Shown here piece by piece: positions 1 to 7,434 of a DNA stretch of 58,406 nt (position 1 is its first letter; every line of letters starts with the position of its first letter). Made by a program: the position numbers and the translations under genes. Under the pieces are notes generated by a model that was not told the DNA's origin, ran no database searches, and saw only the letters and a list, made by a program, of their open reading frames with translations. This DNA comes from Microbacteriaceae bacterium (GTDB lineage: Bacteria; Actinomycetota; Actinomycetes; Actinomycetales; Microbacteriaceae), in NCBI GenBank assembly GCA_024639845.1, contig JAHEGG010000002.1, positions 1-58,406 of the forward strand, written 5' to 3'.

Positions 1-3
1 CTG

Positions 4-88
4 CGGAGAATGGGGGATTCGAACCCCCGAGAGCTTTCACTCAACGCGCTTTCCAAGCGCGCGCCATAGGCCACTAGGCGAATTCTCC
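4..88 (-). tRNA. tRNA-Ser (anticodon GGA)
   Basis: On the minus strand the sequence folds as a class II tRNA. The 7-bp acceptor stem GGAGAAT/ATTCTCC is at 88-82 and 11-5, with discriminator G at 4. The anticodon loop TTGGAAA gives GGA, there is a long variable arm, and the T arm contains GGTTCGAATCC. CCA is not encoded, because the bases after the discriminator are CAG. The long variable arm and discriminator G fit serine. A tRNA-Ser beside ffs and dnaX is a known actinobacterial arrangement. Confidence 0.95.
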
Positions 89-145
89 TGGAGTCGACGA
101 TCGAAACCGCCGGCAACCTGTAAAAGTTTAGTCGCTCAATCCCTG

Positions 146-176
146 TATAAAAGTGGACTAAGTGGACTAAGCAGTT
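146..176 (+). promoter_or_regulatory. Candidate promoter and operator of the toxin-antitoxin pair
   Basis: A TATAAA hexamer at 146-151 could be a -10 element. It runs straight into two exact tandem copies of the 9-mer AAGTGGACT at 151-159 and 160-168, followed by AAG. An inverted TTTAGTC lies at about 128-134. Repeats placed over the promoter of a toxin-antitoxin operon often bind the antitoxin for autoregulation. That role is inferred here, and no good -35 element was found. Confidence 0.45.
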
Positions 177-188
177 TAGGCTTTCGCT

Positions 189-428
189 ATGACTAGGCAA
201 GTAAACATGCATGAAGCAAAAACTCACTTTTCAAAACTGGCCGAGGCAGTTGAAGCCGGCGAAGAGATCGTCATTGCCCGGGCAGGCAAACCTGTGATGC
301 GCCTCGTAAAAGTGGAAGAGGTTCAAAAGGAGATTGTGCCGGGATTCGCAGAGGACATTTTTGCAGACTGGGATGACTCAACCTGGCTCGCGCTTGACCG
401 CGAGTTCAACGACCTGTTTAAGAGCTAG
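189..428 (+). CDS. Phd/YefM-type antitoxin (VapB role)
   Basis: This 79-residue protein opens with the pattern of Phd/YefM antitoxins: an N-terminal MHEAKTHFSKLAEAVEAGEE block followed by IVIARAGKPVMRLV, the ribbon-helix DNA-binding dimer region. The C-terminal half, about residues 45-79, is acidic and aromatic, as expected for the segment that wraps the toxin. The stop codon is 2 bp before the toxin start, so the two are co-transcribed. It should neutralise the PIN toxin and repress its own promoter through the tandem 9-mers at 151-168. The first part of the gene is more AT-rich than neighbouring core genes, which hints at acquisition. Confidence 0.88.
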   Translation: MTRQVNMHEAKTHFSKLAEAVEAGEEIVIARAGKPVMRLVKVEEVQKEIVPGFAEDIFADWDDSTWLALDREFNDLFKS

Positions 429-430
429 CC

Positions 431-823
431 ATGTCTCGTCGCGCGTTCATAGACACTCAAGTTGCCTTCTGGCTTGCTAGAGGAGATTCACGGCTAAGCG
501 CCTTGGCGCTGAAGCGCATCAACTCAAGCGGTGAGACCGCGATGTCTGCTTTGAGCATCGCCGAACTTGAAATCAAAGCTGGAATCGGAAAACTCGCGTT
601 GCCTAGAGACCTTGCCACTCTTTTCAAAGAACAGGGAATCGAACTAGAGGCTTTCGACGAGCTGGCAGCGTCCTCGCTGGCGAGATTTCCATCCCTCGTT
701 CGTCACGATCCTTTTGATCGGATGATTTTGGCTCAAGCCTCGTCAAGGCCTGACACGACGTTTTTTACTGCGGACCGAGTTTTGGCGGAACTGGGCCTCG
801 ACTGGGTTGTTGACTGCAGTTGA
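431..823 (+). CDS. PIN-domain ribonuclease toxin (VapC family)
   Basis: This 130-residue protein matches the compact PIN fold. The acidic residues expected to hold Mg2+ are D8 (FIDTQ), E45 (SIAELE), D93/D96 in RHDPFDRM, and D115 (FFTAD). Family members cut tRNA or other RNA when freed from the antitoxin. The gene follows the antitoxin by 2 bp. The usual LLDTH opening is FIDTQ here, a modest departure. The pair sits between tRNA-Ser and the SRP RNA, a spot that is otherwise conserved, so it looks like a local insertion. The toxin target cannot be told from the sequence. Confidence 0.9.
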   Translation: MSRRAFIDTQVAFWLARGDSRLSALALKRINSSGETAMSALSIAELEIKAGIGKLALPRDLATLFKEQGIELEAFDELAASSLARFPSLVRHDPFDRMILAQASSRPDTTFFTADRVLAELGLDWVVDCS

Positions 824-888
824 GTAGTAGCCGATCTCGGCTTGCGCATCCATGCGTAGCCGGCTTCTCTAGGGCGTAGAATTACACA

Positions 889-981
889 GGACTCCCCGTG
901 CGGCGTCACCTCGGCTAACTCCCCCAGGATCGAAAGATAGCAAGGGTAACTGGGCTCTGGCGGGTGTGCGGGGAGTCTTTT
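889..981 (+). ncRNA. ffs: Signal recognition particle RNA (4.5S, small type)
   Basis: The RNA has the universally conserved SRP domain IV: CCCCCAGGATCGAAAGATAG followed by CAAGGGTAA, with a GAAA tetraloop and the asymmetric loop that binds Ffh. The ends pair as a long helix (GACTCCCCG at 890-898 with CGGGGAGTC), and the 3' strand runs into TTTT, which serves as terminator. A -10 element TAGAAT lies at 877-882, so transcription should start near 889. It acts with Ffh to target membrane and secreted proteins co-translationally. The position directly upstream of dnaX is typical of actinobacteria. The exact ends are estimates. Confidence 0.9.
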
Positions 982-1037
982 CACAACCGTCCGTTTTCGG
1001 GCGAATCGATGTCGCTAGAGGAGGTTAGGCTTTCACC

Positions 1038-2825
1038 GTGGTCACCGCTCTCTATCGTCGTTATCGTCCCGAGAACTTCGCCGAACTCATCGGTCAAGCT
1101 CAGGTCACCGCGCCTTTGATGACCGCTCTGCGCGCAGACCGAGTCAACCACGCTTACCTGTTTTCTGGCCCACGCGGATGCGGCAAGACAACCTCCGCGC
1201 GCATCCTCGCCCGCTGCCTCAACTGCGCAGAAGGTCCAACCGATACTCCTTGCGGAAAGTGCCCGAGCTGTGTCGAACTTTCGCGTGACGGGGGCGGTTC
1301 GCTTGACGTGGTCGAAATTGACGCAGCCAGCCACAACGGTGTCGACGATGCCCGCGATCTTCGTGAACGCGCCGCCTTTGCTCCGGCTCGCGATCGCTAC
1401 AAAATCTTTATTCTCGACGAGGCTCACATGGTCACGGCGGCTGGGTTCAACGCTCTGCTGAAAATCGTCGAAGAGCCACCAGCTCACGTAAAGTTCATCT
1501 TTGCCACAACCGAACCAGACAAAGTCATCGCGACTATTCGGTCACGAACACACCACTATCCTTTCCGACTGGTTCCGCCGGCCCAGATGCTCGACTACCT
1601 CGAGCAACTTTGCAAGCAAGAGGGCGTCGATGTTGCACCAGGAGTTTTGCCGCTGGTCGTCCGTTCTGGCGGCGGCTCGGTTCGTGACTCGCTCAGCCTT
1701 CTCGACCAACTAATTGCCGGCTCCGAGGGCGGCAAGGTCGAATATGAGCGAGCCGTTGCCCTTCTCGGATACACCCCCGACTACCTGCTCGATGAAGCAG
1801 TCGATGCACTCTCGATCAAAGACTCCGCCGCAGCCTTCGCCGCTGTCGATCGGGTAATCCAGAGCGGTCAAGATCCGCGTCAATTCGTCGAGGATGTTCT
1901 CGAAAGGTTGCGCGACCTCATCCTGGTTAATGCGGTCACTCATGACGCAAAGTCGGTTTTGCGCGGAGTCAGCGAGGAACAACTCGAGAAGATGCGCGTT
2001 CAAGGGTCTCGCTTCGGTGCGGCCGAGCTCACACACGCAGCCGATGTGGTCAACTCCGCGCTCAACCAGATGTCAGGCGCTACCAGCCCCAAGTTGCACC
2101 TCGAGTTGATGATTGGTCGAGTCTTAGTGCCCGCGGCGGATCAGAGCGAAGTCGGATCGTTGGCGCGAATCGAACGTCTCGAGCGACGAATCGGAATCGC
2201 GACCCCAGATTCGGTTGCGCCGAGTGCCGCGCCGAGTGCCGCGGAGGTCAAACCTACGGCTGCCGCGCCGGCTGTCGCAACCAAGCCTGCATCAGCGTCG
2301 ACCGCTAGTGCGCCTACCGATCCTGCCTCTGTGTCAGTCACGGAAACTCCTGCGCCTGCCACACCGCAGGTTGCACCGGCCTTCGGCGCTGTCACAACCG
2401 CACAGTTCCGCGACTCTTGGAACGCAATTCTCAGTCGCGTAGAAAAGGCATCAAAGTCGGCATGGGTGATCGCGTTCACGCTGCAAGTGGTCGATTTTGC
2501 CGACGAGGTTCTTACGCTTCGGTTTGCCAGCCAAACCGACCTAGAGTCCTTCAAGAACGCGGGCCAAGCGCCAGAGTTGTTGCGCACCGCCATCCGTGAA
2601 GAACTCGGCATCACCGTGAAGTTCAAGCCATATGTGGTTCCTGGCGTCGAAGCCGTAGCAGCTCCTGAAGAGGTTCCAGCGGCAGCGCCGGTTGCTGTAG
2701 CAGCCGCACCCAAACCTGCGCCGAAATCACGCAAGGCTGCTGTAGACGACAAGGATCGCTACGGAGAATCGGTGCTTCGCGAGTTCGGTGCGAAACCACT
2801 CGATGAGCCTTCAGGTGGTCGCTGA
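1038..2825 (+). CDS. dnaX: DNA polymerase III subunit gamma/tau
   Basis: This is the clamp-loader ATPase of the replicative polymerase. The 595-residue protein has Walker [10 protein letters not shown] at 44-52, a zinc knuckle (C63, C72, C75, C78), DEAH at 127-130, and the sensor region ending in [10 protein letters not shown], the form usual in actinobacteria. After about residue 380 comes a long Ala/Pro/Thr-rich linker (about 385-445) and a C-terminal domain IV/V-like part. The start is GTG with AGAGGAGG about 11 bp upstream. recR follows with a one-base TGATG overlap. I saw no clear slippery heptamer, so separate gamma and tau products are not supported. Confidence 0.97.
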   Translation: MVTALYRRYRPENFAELIGQAQVTAPLMTALRADRVNHAYLFSGPRGCGKTTSARILARCLNCAEGPTDTPCGKCPSCVELSRDGGGSLDVVEIDAASHNGVDDARDLRERAAFAPARDRYKIFILDEAHMVTAAGFNALLKIVEEPPAHVKFIFATTEPDKVIATIRSRTHHYPFRLVPPAQMLDYLEQLCKQEGVDVAPGVLPLVVRSGGGSVRDSLSLLDQLIAGSEGGKVEYERAVALLGYTPDYLLDEAVDALSIKDSAAAFAAVDRVIQSGQDPRQFVEDVLERLRDLILVNAVTHDAKSVLRGVSEEQLEKMRVQGSRFGAAELTHAADVVNSALNQMSGATSPKLHLELMIGRVLVPAADQSEVGSLARIERLERRIGIATPDSVAPSAAPSAAEVKPTAAAPAVATKPASASTASAPTDPASVSVTETPAPATPQVAPAFGAVTTAQFRDSWNAILSRVEKASKSAWVIAFTLQVVDFADEVLTLRFASQTDLESFKNAGQAPELLRTAIREELGITVKFKPYVVPGVEAVAAPEEVPAAAPVAVAAAPKPAPKSRKAAVDDKDRYGESVLREFGAKPLDEPSGGR

Positions 2826-3421
2826 TGTATGAAGGTGTTGTTCAAGAGCTGATCGACGAACTCAGTCGCCTACCCGGCGTCGGCCCCAAGTCGGCCCAGC
2901 GCATTGCCTTTCACCTTTTGCAAACCGAAGATGACCAAGCCAAGCGGCTCGCCCAGGTGCTGCTCGAGGTCAAAGAGCGCGTTCGATTCTGCGACACCTG
3001 CGGAAACGTAGCCGAAGACGTACTCTGCAACATTTGCCGCGACCCTAGACGTCAACAAACCGCGATCTGCGTGGTCGAAGAAAGCAAAGACGTTCAGGCG
3101 ATCGAACGAACCCGCGAATTCCGAGGTCTCTATCACGTGCTCGGCGGAGCAATCAGCCCAATCGAAGGCATCGGACCAGACAACTTGCGCATCAAAGAGT
3201 TGATGTCGCGCCTGAGCAACCCCGAAATCCAAGAAGTGATCATCGCCACCGATCCGAATCTCGAAGGTGAAGCGACAGCGACCTACCTCACCAGAATGCT
3301 CAGCCCGCTCGGCATAAGAATTAGCCGACTTGCATCTGGCCTACCAGTTGGCGGAGACCTCGAATATGCCGACGAAGTGACCTTGGGTCGCGCCTTTGAA
3401 GGACGCCGAACAGTCAACTAG
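2825..3421 (+). CDS. recR: Recombination mediator protein RecR
   Basis: This 198-residue protein has the RecR order: an N-terminal helix-hairpin-helix ([13 protein letters not shown], 16-28), a four-cysteine zinc finger (C56, C59, C68, C71), then a Toprim domain starting at about residue 79 ([10 protein letters not shown]). The C-terminal [19 protein letters not shown] block is a family signature. It forms a clamp that helps RecO load RecA on gapped DNA. Its ATG overlaps the dnaX stop, so translation is coupled. The length is normal. Confidence 0.97.
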   Translation: MYEGVVQELIDELSRLPGVGPKSAQRIAFHLLQTEDDQAKRLAQVLLEVKERVRFCDTCGNVAEDVLCNICRDPRRQQTAICVVEESKDVQAIERTREFRGLYHVLGGAISPIEGIGPDNLRIKELMSRLSNPEIQEVIIATDPNLEGEATATYLTRMLSPLGIRISRLASGLPVGGDLEYADEVTLGRAFEGRRTVN

Positions 3422-3513
3422 ACTTGAAGCAATCTTCGAATCCCGAAAATCCTCAGATTCACAGTCGAATCGCATCCCCGAAATCCAAATTCGACACTTT
3501 TCAGGAGCATCCC

Positions 3514-4788
3514 TTGGCCCTTATCGTGCAAAAATACGGCGGCTCGTCGGTCGGCGACGCCGAAAAGATCAAGCACGTAGCCAAGCGCGTAATCGCAACC
3601 CAAAAAGCGGGAAACAAAGTCGTAGTCGTGGTCTCTGCGATGGGCGACACCACCGACGAACTGCTCGACCTGGCCAACCAAGTAACCGACAACCCGAGCC
3701 CACGCGAGCTCGACATGTTGCTGACCTCTGGCGAGCGCATTTCGATGGCTCTGCTCTCGCTGGCAATCAACTCGCTAGGCGCAAAATCGCGCTCGTTCAC
3801 TGGATCCCAAGCCGGAATCATCACCGATGAGGTACACGGAAACGCCCGAATCGCCGAAGTTACCCCCGGCCGTATCCAAGAAGCACTCGACGAAGGCGAC
3901 ATCGCCATCGTGGCGGGCTTTCAAGGCTTCAACCGTGAATCAAAAGACATCACCACACTCGGACGAGGCGGCTCAGACACCACCGCAGTCGCACTAGCCG
4001 CGGCACTCAACGCCGACCTGTGCGAAATCTACTCGGATGTTGACGGCGTCTACACTGCCGACCCGCGCCAGATCCCGTCGGCTCGCAAGCTCGACTCGAT
4101 CGATGTCGAATCGATGCTCGAACTTGCCGCAGCGGGAGCCAAGATTTTGCACATCCGCGCCGTTGAATTCGCTCGACGTCACGGAGTCGACCTTCGAGTT
4201 CGCTCCACCTTCAGCGAAGATCCAGGCACCATCGTTTTTGCAACCAACAACGGAGAACACATGGAAGAGTCAGTAGTTTCGGGCGTAGCCACCGACAAGG
4301 GCCAGTCAAAGATCCTCATCGAAGGTATTCCAGACCAGCCGGGCAAGGCAGCCGAGGTCTTCACCCTCGTGGCCGAAGCCGGAGCCAACATCGACATGAT
4401 CGTTCAGAACACCGCAACCGGTGTCGACGTCGAGGCAAAAATCAGCGACATCTCGTTCACTCTTCCAAAGGGCGACCGCGCCAAGGTTATGGCCGCACTC
4501 GAAGCCGCGCAGGGTTCGATCGGTTTTAAGAACGTGGAATTCGACGATGAGATCGGCAAACTTTCGGTTGTCGGTGCCGGAATGCGCACCCACTCTGGTG
4601 TTTCAGCAACTCTGTTCGGAGCACTGGCCAAGGCAGGCATCAATATTGAGATGATTTCGACCTCCGAGATTCGCATTTCGGTCGTCACCGACATCAACCA
4701 GGTCGACGATGCCGCTCGAGCCGTGCACAGCGCATTCGAGCTCGACAGCGACATCGAAGCAACCGTCTACGCCGGCACCGGCCGCTAA
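3514..4788 (+). CDS. lysC: Aspartate kinase (alpha subunit, with internal beta start)
   Basis: It phosphorylates aspartate, the first step to lysine, threonine, methionine and diaminopimelate. The start is TTG at 3514, because AGGAG lies 6 bp upstream and the protein then begins [13 protein letters not shown] as in other actinobacterial enzymes. The longer frame upstream has no family similarity. Length is 424 residues: kinase domain to about 245, then two ACT domains from about 265 for feedback control by lysine and threonine. Met250 (ATG at 4261) begins [18 protein letters not shown] with GGAG upstream. This matches the internal start of the separate beta subunit known in Corynebacterium glutamicum. 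asd follows 11 bp later. Confidence 0.96.
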   Translation: MALIVQKYGGSSVGDAEKIKHVAKRVIATQKAGNKVVVVVSAMGDTTDELLDLANQVTDNPSPRELDMLLTSGERISMALLSLAINSLGAKSRSFTGSQAGIITDEVHGNARIAEVTPGRIQEALDEGDIAIVAGFQGFNRESKDITTLGRGGSDTTAVALAAALNADLCEIYSDVDGVYTADPRQIPSARKLDSIDVESMLELAAAGAKILHIRAVEFARRHGVDLRVRSTFSEDPGTIVFATNNGEHMEESVVSGVATDKGQSKILIEGIPDQPGKAAEVFTLVAEAGANIDMIVQNTATGVDVEAKISDISFTLPKGDRAKVMAALEAAQGSIGFKNVEFDDEIGKLSVVGAGMRTHSGVSATLFGALAKAGINIEMISTSEIRISVVTDINQVDDAARAVHSAFELDSDIEATVYAGTGR

Positions 4789-4799
4789 AGGAGACACCA

Positions 4800-5879
4800 A
4801 TGAGCCGCAAACCAAATCTTGCTCTCGTAGGCGCTACCGGCGCTGTCGGAACCGTGATGATCGACATCATTAACAACCGCGAAAACATCTGGGGAGAGAT
4901 TCGTTTGATCGCCTCGCCTCGATCCGCAGGCAAGAAGATCACCGTCCACGGCCAAGAGCTCACCGTCGTTGCGCTGTCTGCTGAGGCATTCGACGGCATC
5001 GACATTGCCATGTTTGACGTTCCAGACGAGGTCAGCGAAGTTTGGGCTCCGATTGCGGCCGAGCGGGGTGCCGTGGCCGTCGACAACTCCGGCGCATTCC
5101 GTATGAACCCGGATGTTCCGCTCGTGGTCCCTGAGGTGAACCCTGAGCAAGCGAAAGTTCGCCCGCTCGGCATCATTTCGAACCCGAACTGCACGACCCT
5201 CACGATGATGGCTGCGATGGGTGCCTTGCACCGCAAGTGGACCTTGAAAGAACTTGTCGTTTCTTCTTATCAGGCAGTTTCTGGTGCTGGTGCCGCCGGA
5301 ATTGATCGCTTGGCCGCCGAACTTGCGGTTGTTGGCGGGCAGACACAACTAGGGCTTTCTTCAGACGATGTTTCATCGGCGCTTGCAGCTGGTGACGTGC
5401 CACTTTCTGACTCAGCGTGGCCAGTTCCGATTGCCCTGAATGTGATTCCTTTCGCTGGTTCGCTTAAGGCCGGTGGGCACACCAGCGAAGAGATGAAGGT
5501 TCGCGACGAATCGCGCAAGATTCTAGGAATTCCGGGCCTCAAGGTAGCCGCATCGTGTGTTCGCGTGCCAGTTCAGGTGAGCCACTCGCTAACCGTTCAC
5601 GCAACTTTCGAAAACAACCTGACCCCGGATGAAGTTCGCGAAGTGCTCGCACAGCAGCCGACCATCCGAGTCATGGATGACCCAGCGAACGGCGTTTATC
5701 CGACCCCGAACCACGTGGCCGGACAAGATCCGACGTTTGTTGGTCGTATTCGTCAGGCGCTTGACTTTGACAACACGATTGACCTGTTCGTGGTCGGTGA
5801 CAACCTGCGCAAGGGTGCGGCGTTGAACACCTATGAGATTGCCGAACTGGTTGCCGCCGAGTTCGCAACACGCGACTAA
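4800..5879 (+). CDS. asd: Aspartate-semialdehyde dehydrogenase
   Basis: It reduces aspartyl phosphate to aspartate semialdehyde with NADPH, directly after LysC in the same operon. The 359-residue protein has the NADP-binding GATGAVG at 11-17, the catalytic cysteine C131 in SNPNCTT, and later HTSEEMKV and the [11 protein letters not shown] segment typical of the family. AAAGGAG lies 7 bp before the ATG. The product feeds diaminopimelate for the cell wall as well as Thr, Met and Lys. Confidence 0.97.
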   Translation: MSRKPNLALVGATGAVGTVMIDIINNRENIWGEIRLIASPRSAGKKITVHGQELTVVALSAEAFDGIDIAMFDVPDEVSEVWAPIAAERGAVAVDNSGAFRMNPDVPLVVPEVNPEQAKVRPLGIISNPNCTTLTMMAAMGALHRKWTLKELVVSSYQAVSGAGAAGIDRLAAELAVVGGQTQLGLSSDDVSSALAAGDVPLSDSAWPVPIALNVIPFAGSLKAGGHTSEEMKVRDESRKILGIPGLKVAASCVRVPVQVSHSLTVHATFENNLTPDEVREVLAQQPTIRVMDDPANGVYPTPNHVAGQDPTFVGRIRQALDFDNTIDLFVVGDNLRKGAALNTYEIAELVAAEFATRD

Positions 5880-5931
5880 TTTGTTATCTGCCGTTCACGC
5901 CGCTGACAGACCGCGCGGGTATCGTGAGATT

Positions 5932-6489
5932 ATGCGCGCACTTCGAGTTGCCTTCGTTGCCATGAGCCTGGCTGTCGCACTCAGCGGATGCACGGGGGAG
6001 TCAACCGGCGATCCGACTCAAAGTGGTGCGCCGATGCCGACCATCGATCCGGCTCTCATTCCAGACGCGGCACCTGCCGATTTGTTGTCGGTAGACCCAG
6101 TGAGCTTCGACACCGGTTTCGGTGAATACACCTTTAGAGTTGGCGACGGTCCGGCGTGGTGCACCATCAACCACGAAAGCAATTTCGTGGTTTGCGAACA
6201 AAGCGAAGCAAGTGCGCAATACGAGCCAATTCCGATTCCGGCAACCTGTGATTTTTCATACGGCTACCAGGTGAGACTCTGGGCGCAAGCACCGTCTGGA
6301 TCTGCAGTGGTTGACATGCCATGTTCGGGTGGATCGTATGCCGACCCAACAGACAGCAAAACTTTGGCTGACCGTGAAAAGTTATCGGTCAACGGAATCA
6401 CCTGCTGGGTCGACCAGCTAAATGTGCGCTGTGACAACGAGGTTGGCAACTACATCGCACTCGGTCCAGAAATTTGGGCGCTGCACTAA
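5932..6489 (+). CDS. Lipoprotein of unknown function
   Basis: I do not recognise a family. The 185-residue protein has a short lipoprotein signal peptide (MRALRVAFVAMSLAVALSGC) with lipobox LSGC, so it should be anchored outside the cytoplasmic membrane. The mature part has several Cys residues (CTINHE, VVCEQ, TCDF, MPCSG, ITCW, VRCDN), suggesting disulfides in a small extracytoplasmic domain. The ATG at 5932 was chosen because the signal peptide begins there; upstream codons overlap the end of asd. It stands 52 bp after asd and is followed by convergent genes. Confidence 0.8.
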   Translation: MRALRVAFVAMSLAVALSGCTGESTGDPTQSGAPMPTIDPALIPDAAPADLLSVDPVSFDTGFGEYTFRVGDGPAWCTINHESNFVVCEQSEASAQYEPIPIPATCDFSYGYQVRLWAQAPSGSAVVDMPCSGGSYADPTDSKTLADREKLSVNGITCWVDQLNVRCDNEVGNYIALGPEIWALH

Positions 6490-6520
6490 ACTCAGGCGAG
6501 TTTGAAACCCTAGGATGCTC

Positions 6521-6547
6521 AAAAAGGCTGAAAATTTAGGCAGCCTT
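6521..6547 (-). terminator. Rho-independent terminator of the PBP/phosphoesterase unit
   Basis: Read on the minus strand, AAGGCTG and CAGCCTT form a 7-bp stem with a 10-base loop, directly followed by TTT. The stem overlaps the last codons of the metallophosphoesterase gene, so the terminator is partly coding. Confidence 0.6.
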
Positions 6548-7432
6548 AGGCAGTAGCGTGACTAATCGAACCTCTGGGCGACAGAAGAAGCGCACCGGAG
6601 CAAAAATAGATGTGCCGAGCCCAGCGCAAACATTCAAGATCGAGCGTTTTTCGCCGAACGACCAGCCACTCAAACCCTTCGCATAACGAGTAGGCAGGTC
6701 GCAGTTCGTGACCAGCGCACCTTTGCCCGGTAAACAAACCTGGCCGCCGTGCGTGTGACCGGCAAAAATCACCGAAGCATCGTGCAGCGTTAGTGCCTCG
6801 ATGATTCGCAGGTATGGCGCGTGAACCACGCCCACTGTCAGGTCGCAGGCGGCGGCATCCTTGGCTTGTTGACTTAGCGACTCGACATCGTCGAGACGAT
6901 CGTGCGGGTCGTCGAGTCCCAAAAATCCAACCCTCAAACCGCGGATGGTCAGCTCGCCGCCACGATTGTTCAAGTTCAACCAGCCGCGGTCAGCAAGAGT
7001 TCCGACGAAACGCTCGGTGTCGAGAAGCTCCCCATTCTCCACTCGGCTCGGTGCAAACAGATAGGTGAACGGATTTCGAAAAGTGGGGGCGTGGTAGTCG
7101 TTCGAGCCGTTCACGAATACGCCTGGCACGTTTTGTAACGGTTCGAGCATCTCGAGCGCAGCATCCACGGCGTTTCGATGGCTCATGTTGTCGCCGGTGT
7201 TGACGATCAAATCGGGGTTCAATCGCCCCAACTGAGAAACCCAGCGACTCTTTCGGTGCTGCCAAGGGGCTAGGTGCATATCGCTGAGGTGCAAAACTCG
7301 TATGCTCTCGGAGCCCGCCGGCAGAGCATCCTTGATTTGAGTCTCACGAACGCGAAAAAGGTGTCGCTCGATGCCGATGCCCCAGATTGCGCAGGCCAGG
7401 CCGAGCCCAACTAGCCCTAGGAGCCACTCCAT
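6536..7432 (-). CDS. Membrane-anchored metallophosphoesterase (YkuE-like)
   Basis: This 298-residue protein has one N-terminal membrane segment (WLLGLVGLGLACAIWGIGI) and the calcineurin-like metal-binding motifs in order: LHLSDMHLAP, NTGDN, GSNDYHAP, and GHTHGGQVCLPG near residues 225-236. The family hydrolyses phosphoesters; proposed roles include envelope lipid or wall precursor turnover, and the substrate here is unknown. Its ATG is 2 bp after the stop of the penicillin-binding protein gene, forming a two-gene unit. The same pair is known as ponA2-Rv3683 in M. tuberculosis, which supports a cell-wall link. Confidence 0.9.
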   Translation of the reverse strand: MEWLLGLVGLGLACAIWGIGIERHLFRVRETQIKDALPAGSESIRVLHLSDMHLAPWQHRKSRWVSQLGRLNPDLIVNTGDNMSHRNAVDAALEMLEPLQNVPGVFVNGSNDYHAPTFRNPFTYLFAPSRVENGELLDTERFVGTLADRGWLNLNNRGGELTIRGLRVGFLGLDDPHDRLDDVESLSQQAKDAAACDLTVGVVHAPYLRIIEALTLHDASVIFAGHTHGGQVCLPGKGALVTNCDLPTRYAKGLSGWSFGEKRSILNVCAGLGTSIFAPVRFFCRPEVRLVTLLPKAA

Positions 7433-7434
7433 GA

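Noticed and set aside
733-984. Minus-strand frame covering the SRP RNA
   Set aside because: The region is explained by ffs, and the translated product has no protein-like pattern.
2200-2480. Programmed frameshift site in dnaX for a gamma product
   Set aside because: No A-rich slippery heptamer with a following hairpin was seen; only a short AGAAAAGG.
2141-2752. Long open frame on the minus strand opposite the dnaX linker
   Set aside because: It is Ala/Thr/Ser-rich because it mirrors the Ala/Pro-rich linker of dnaX; no ribosome site or family pattern.
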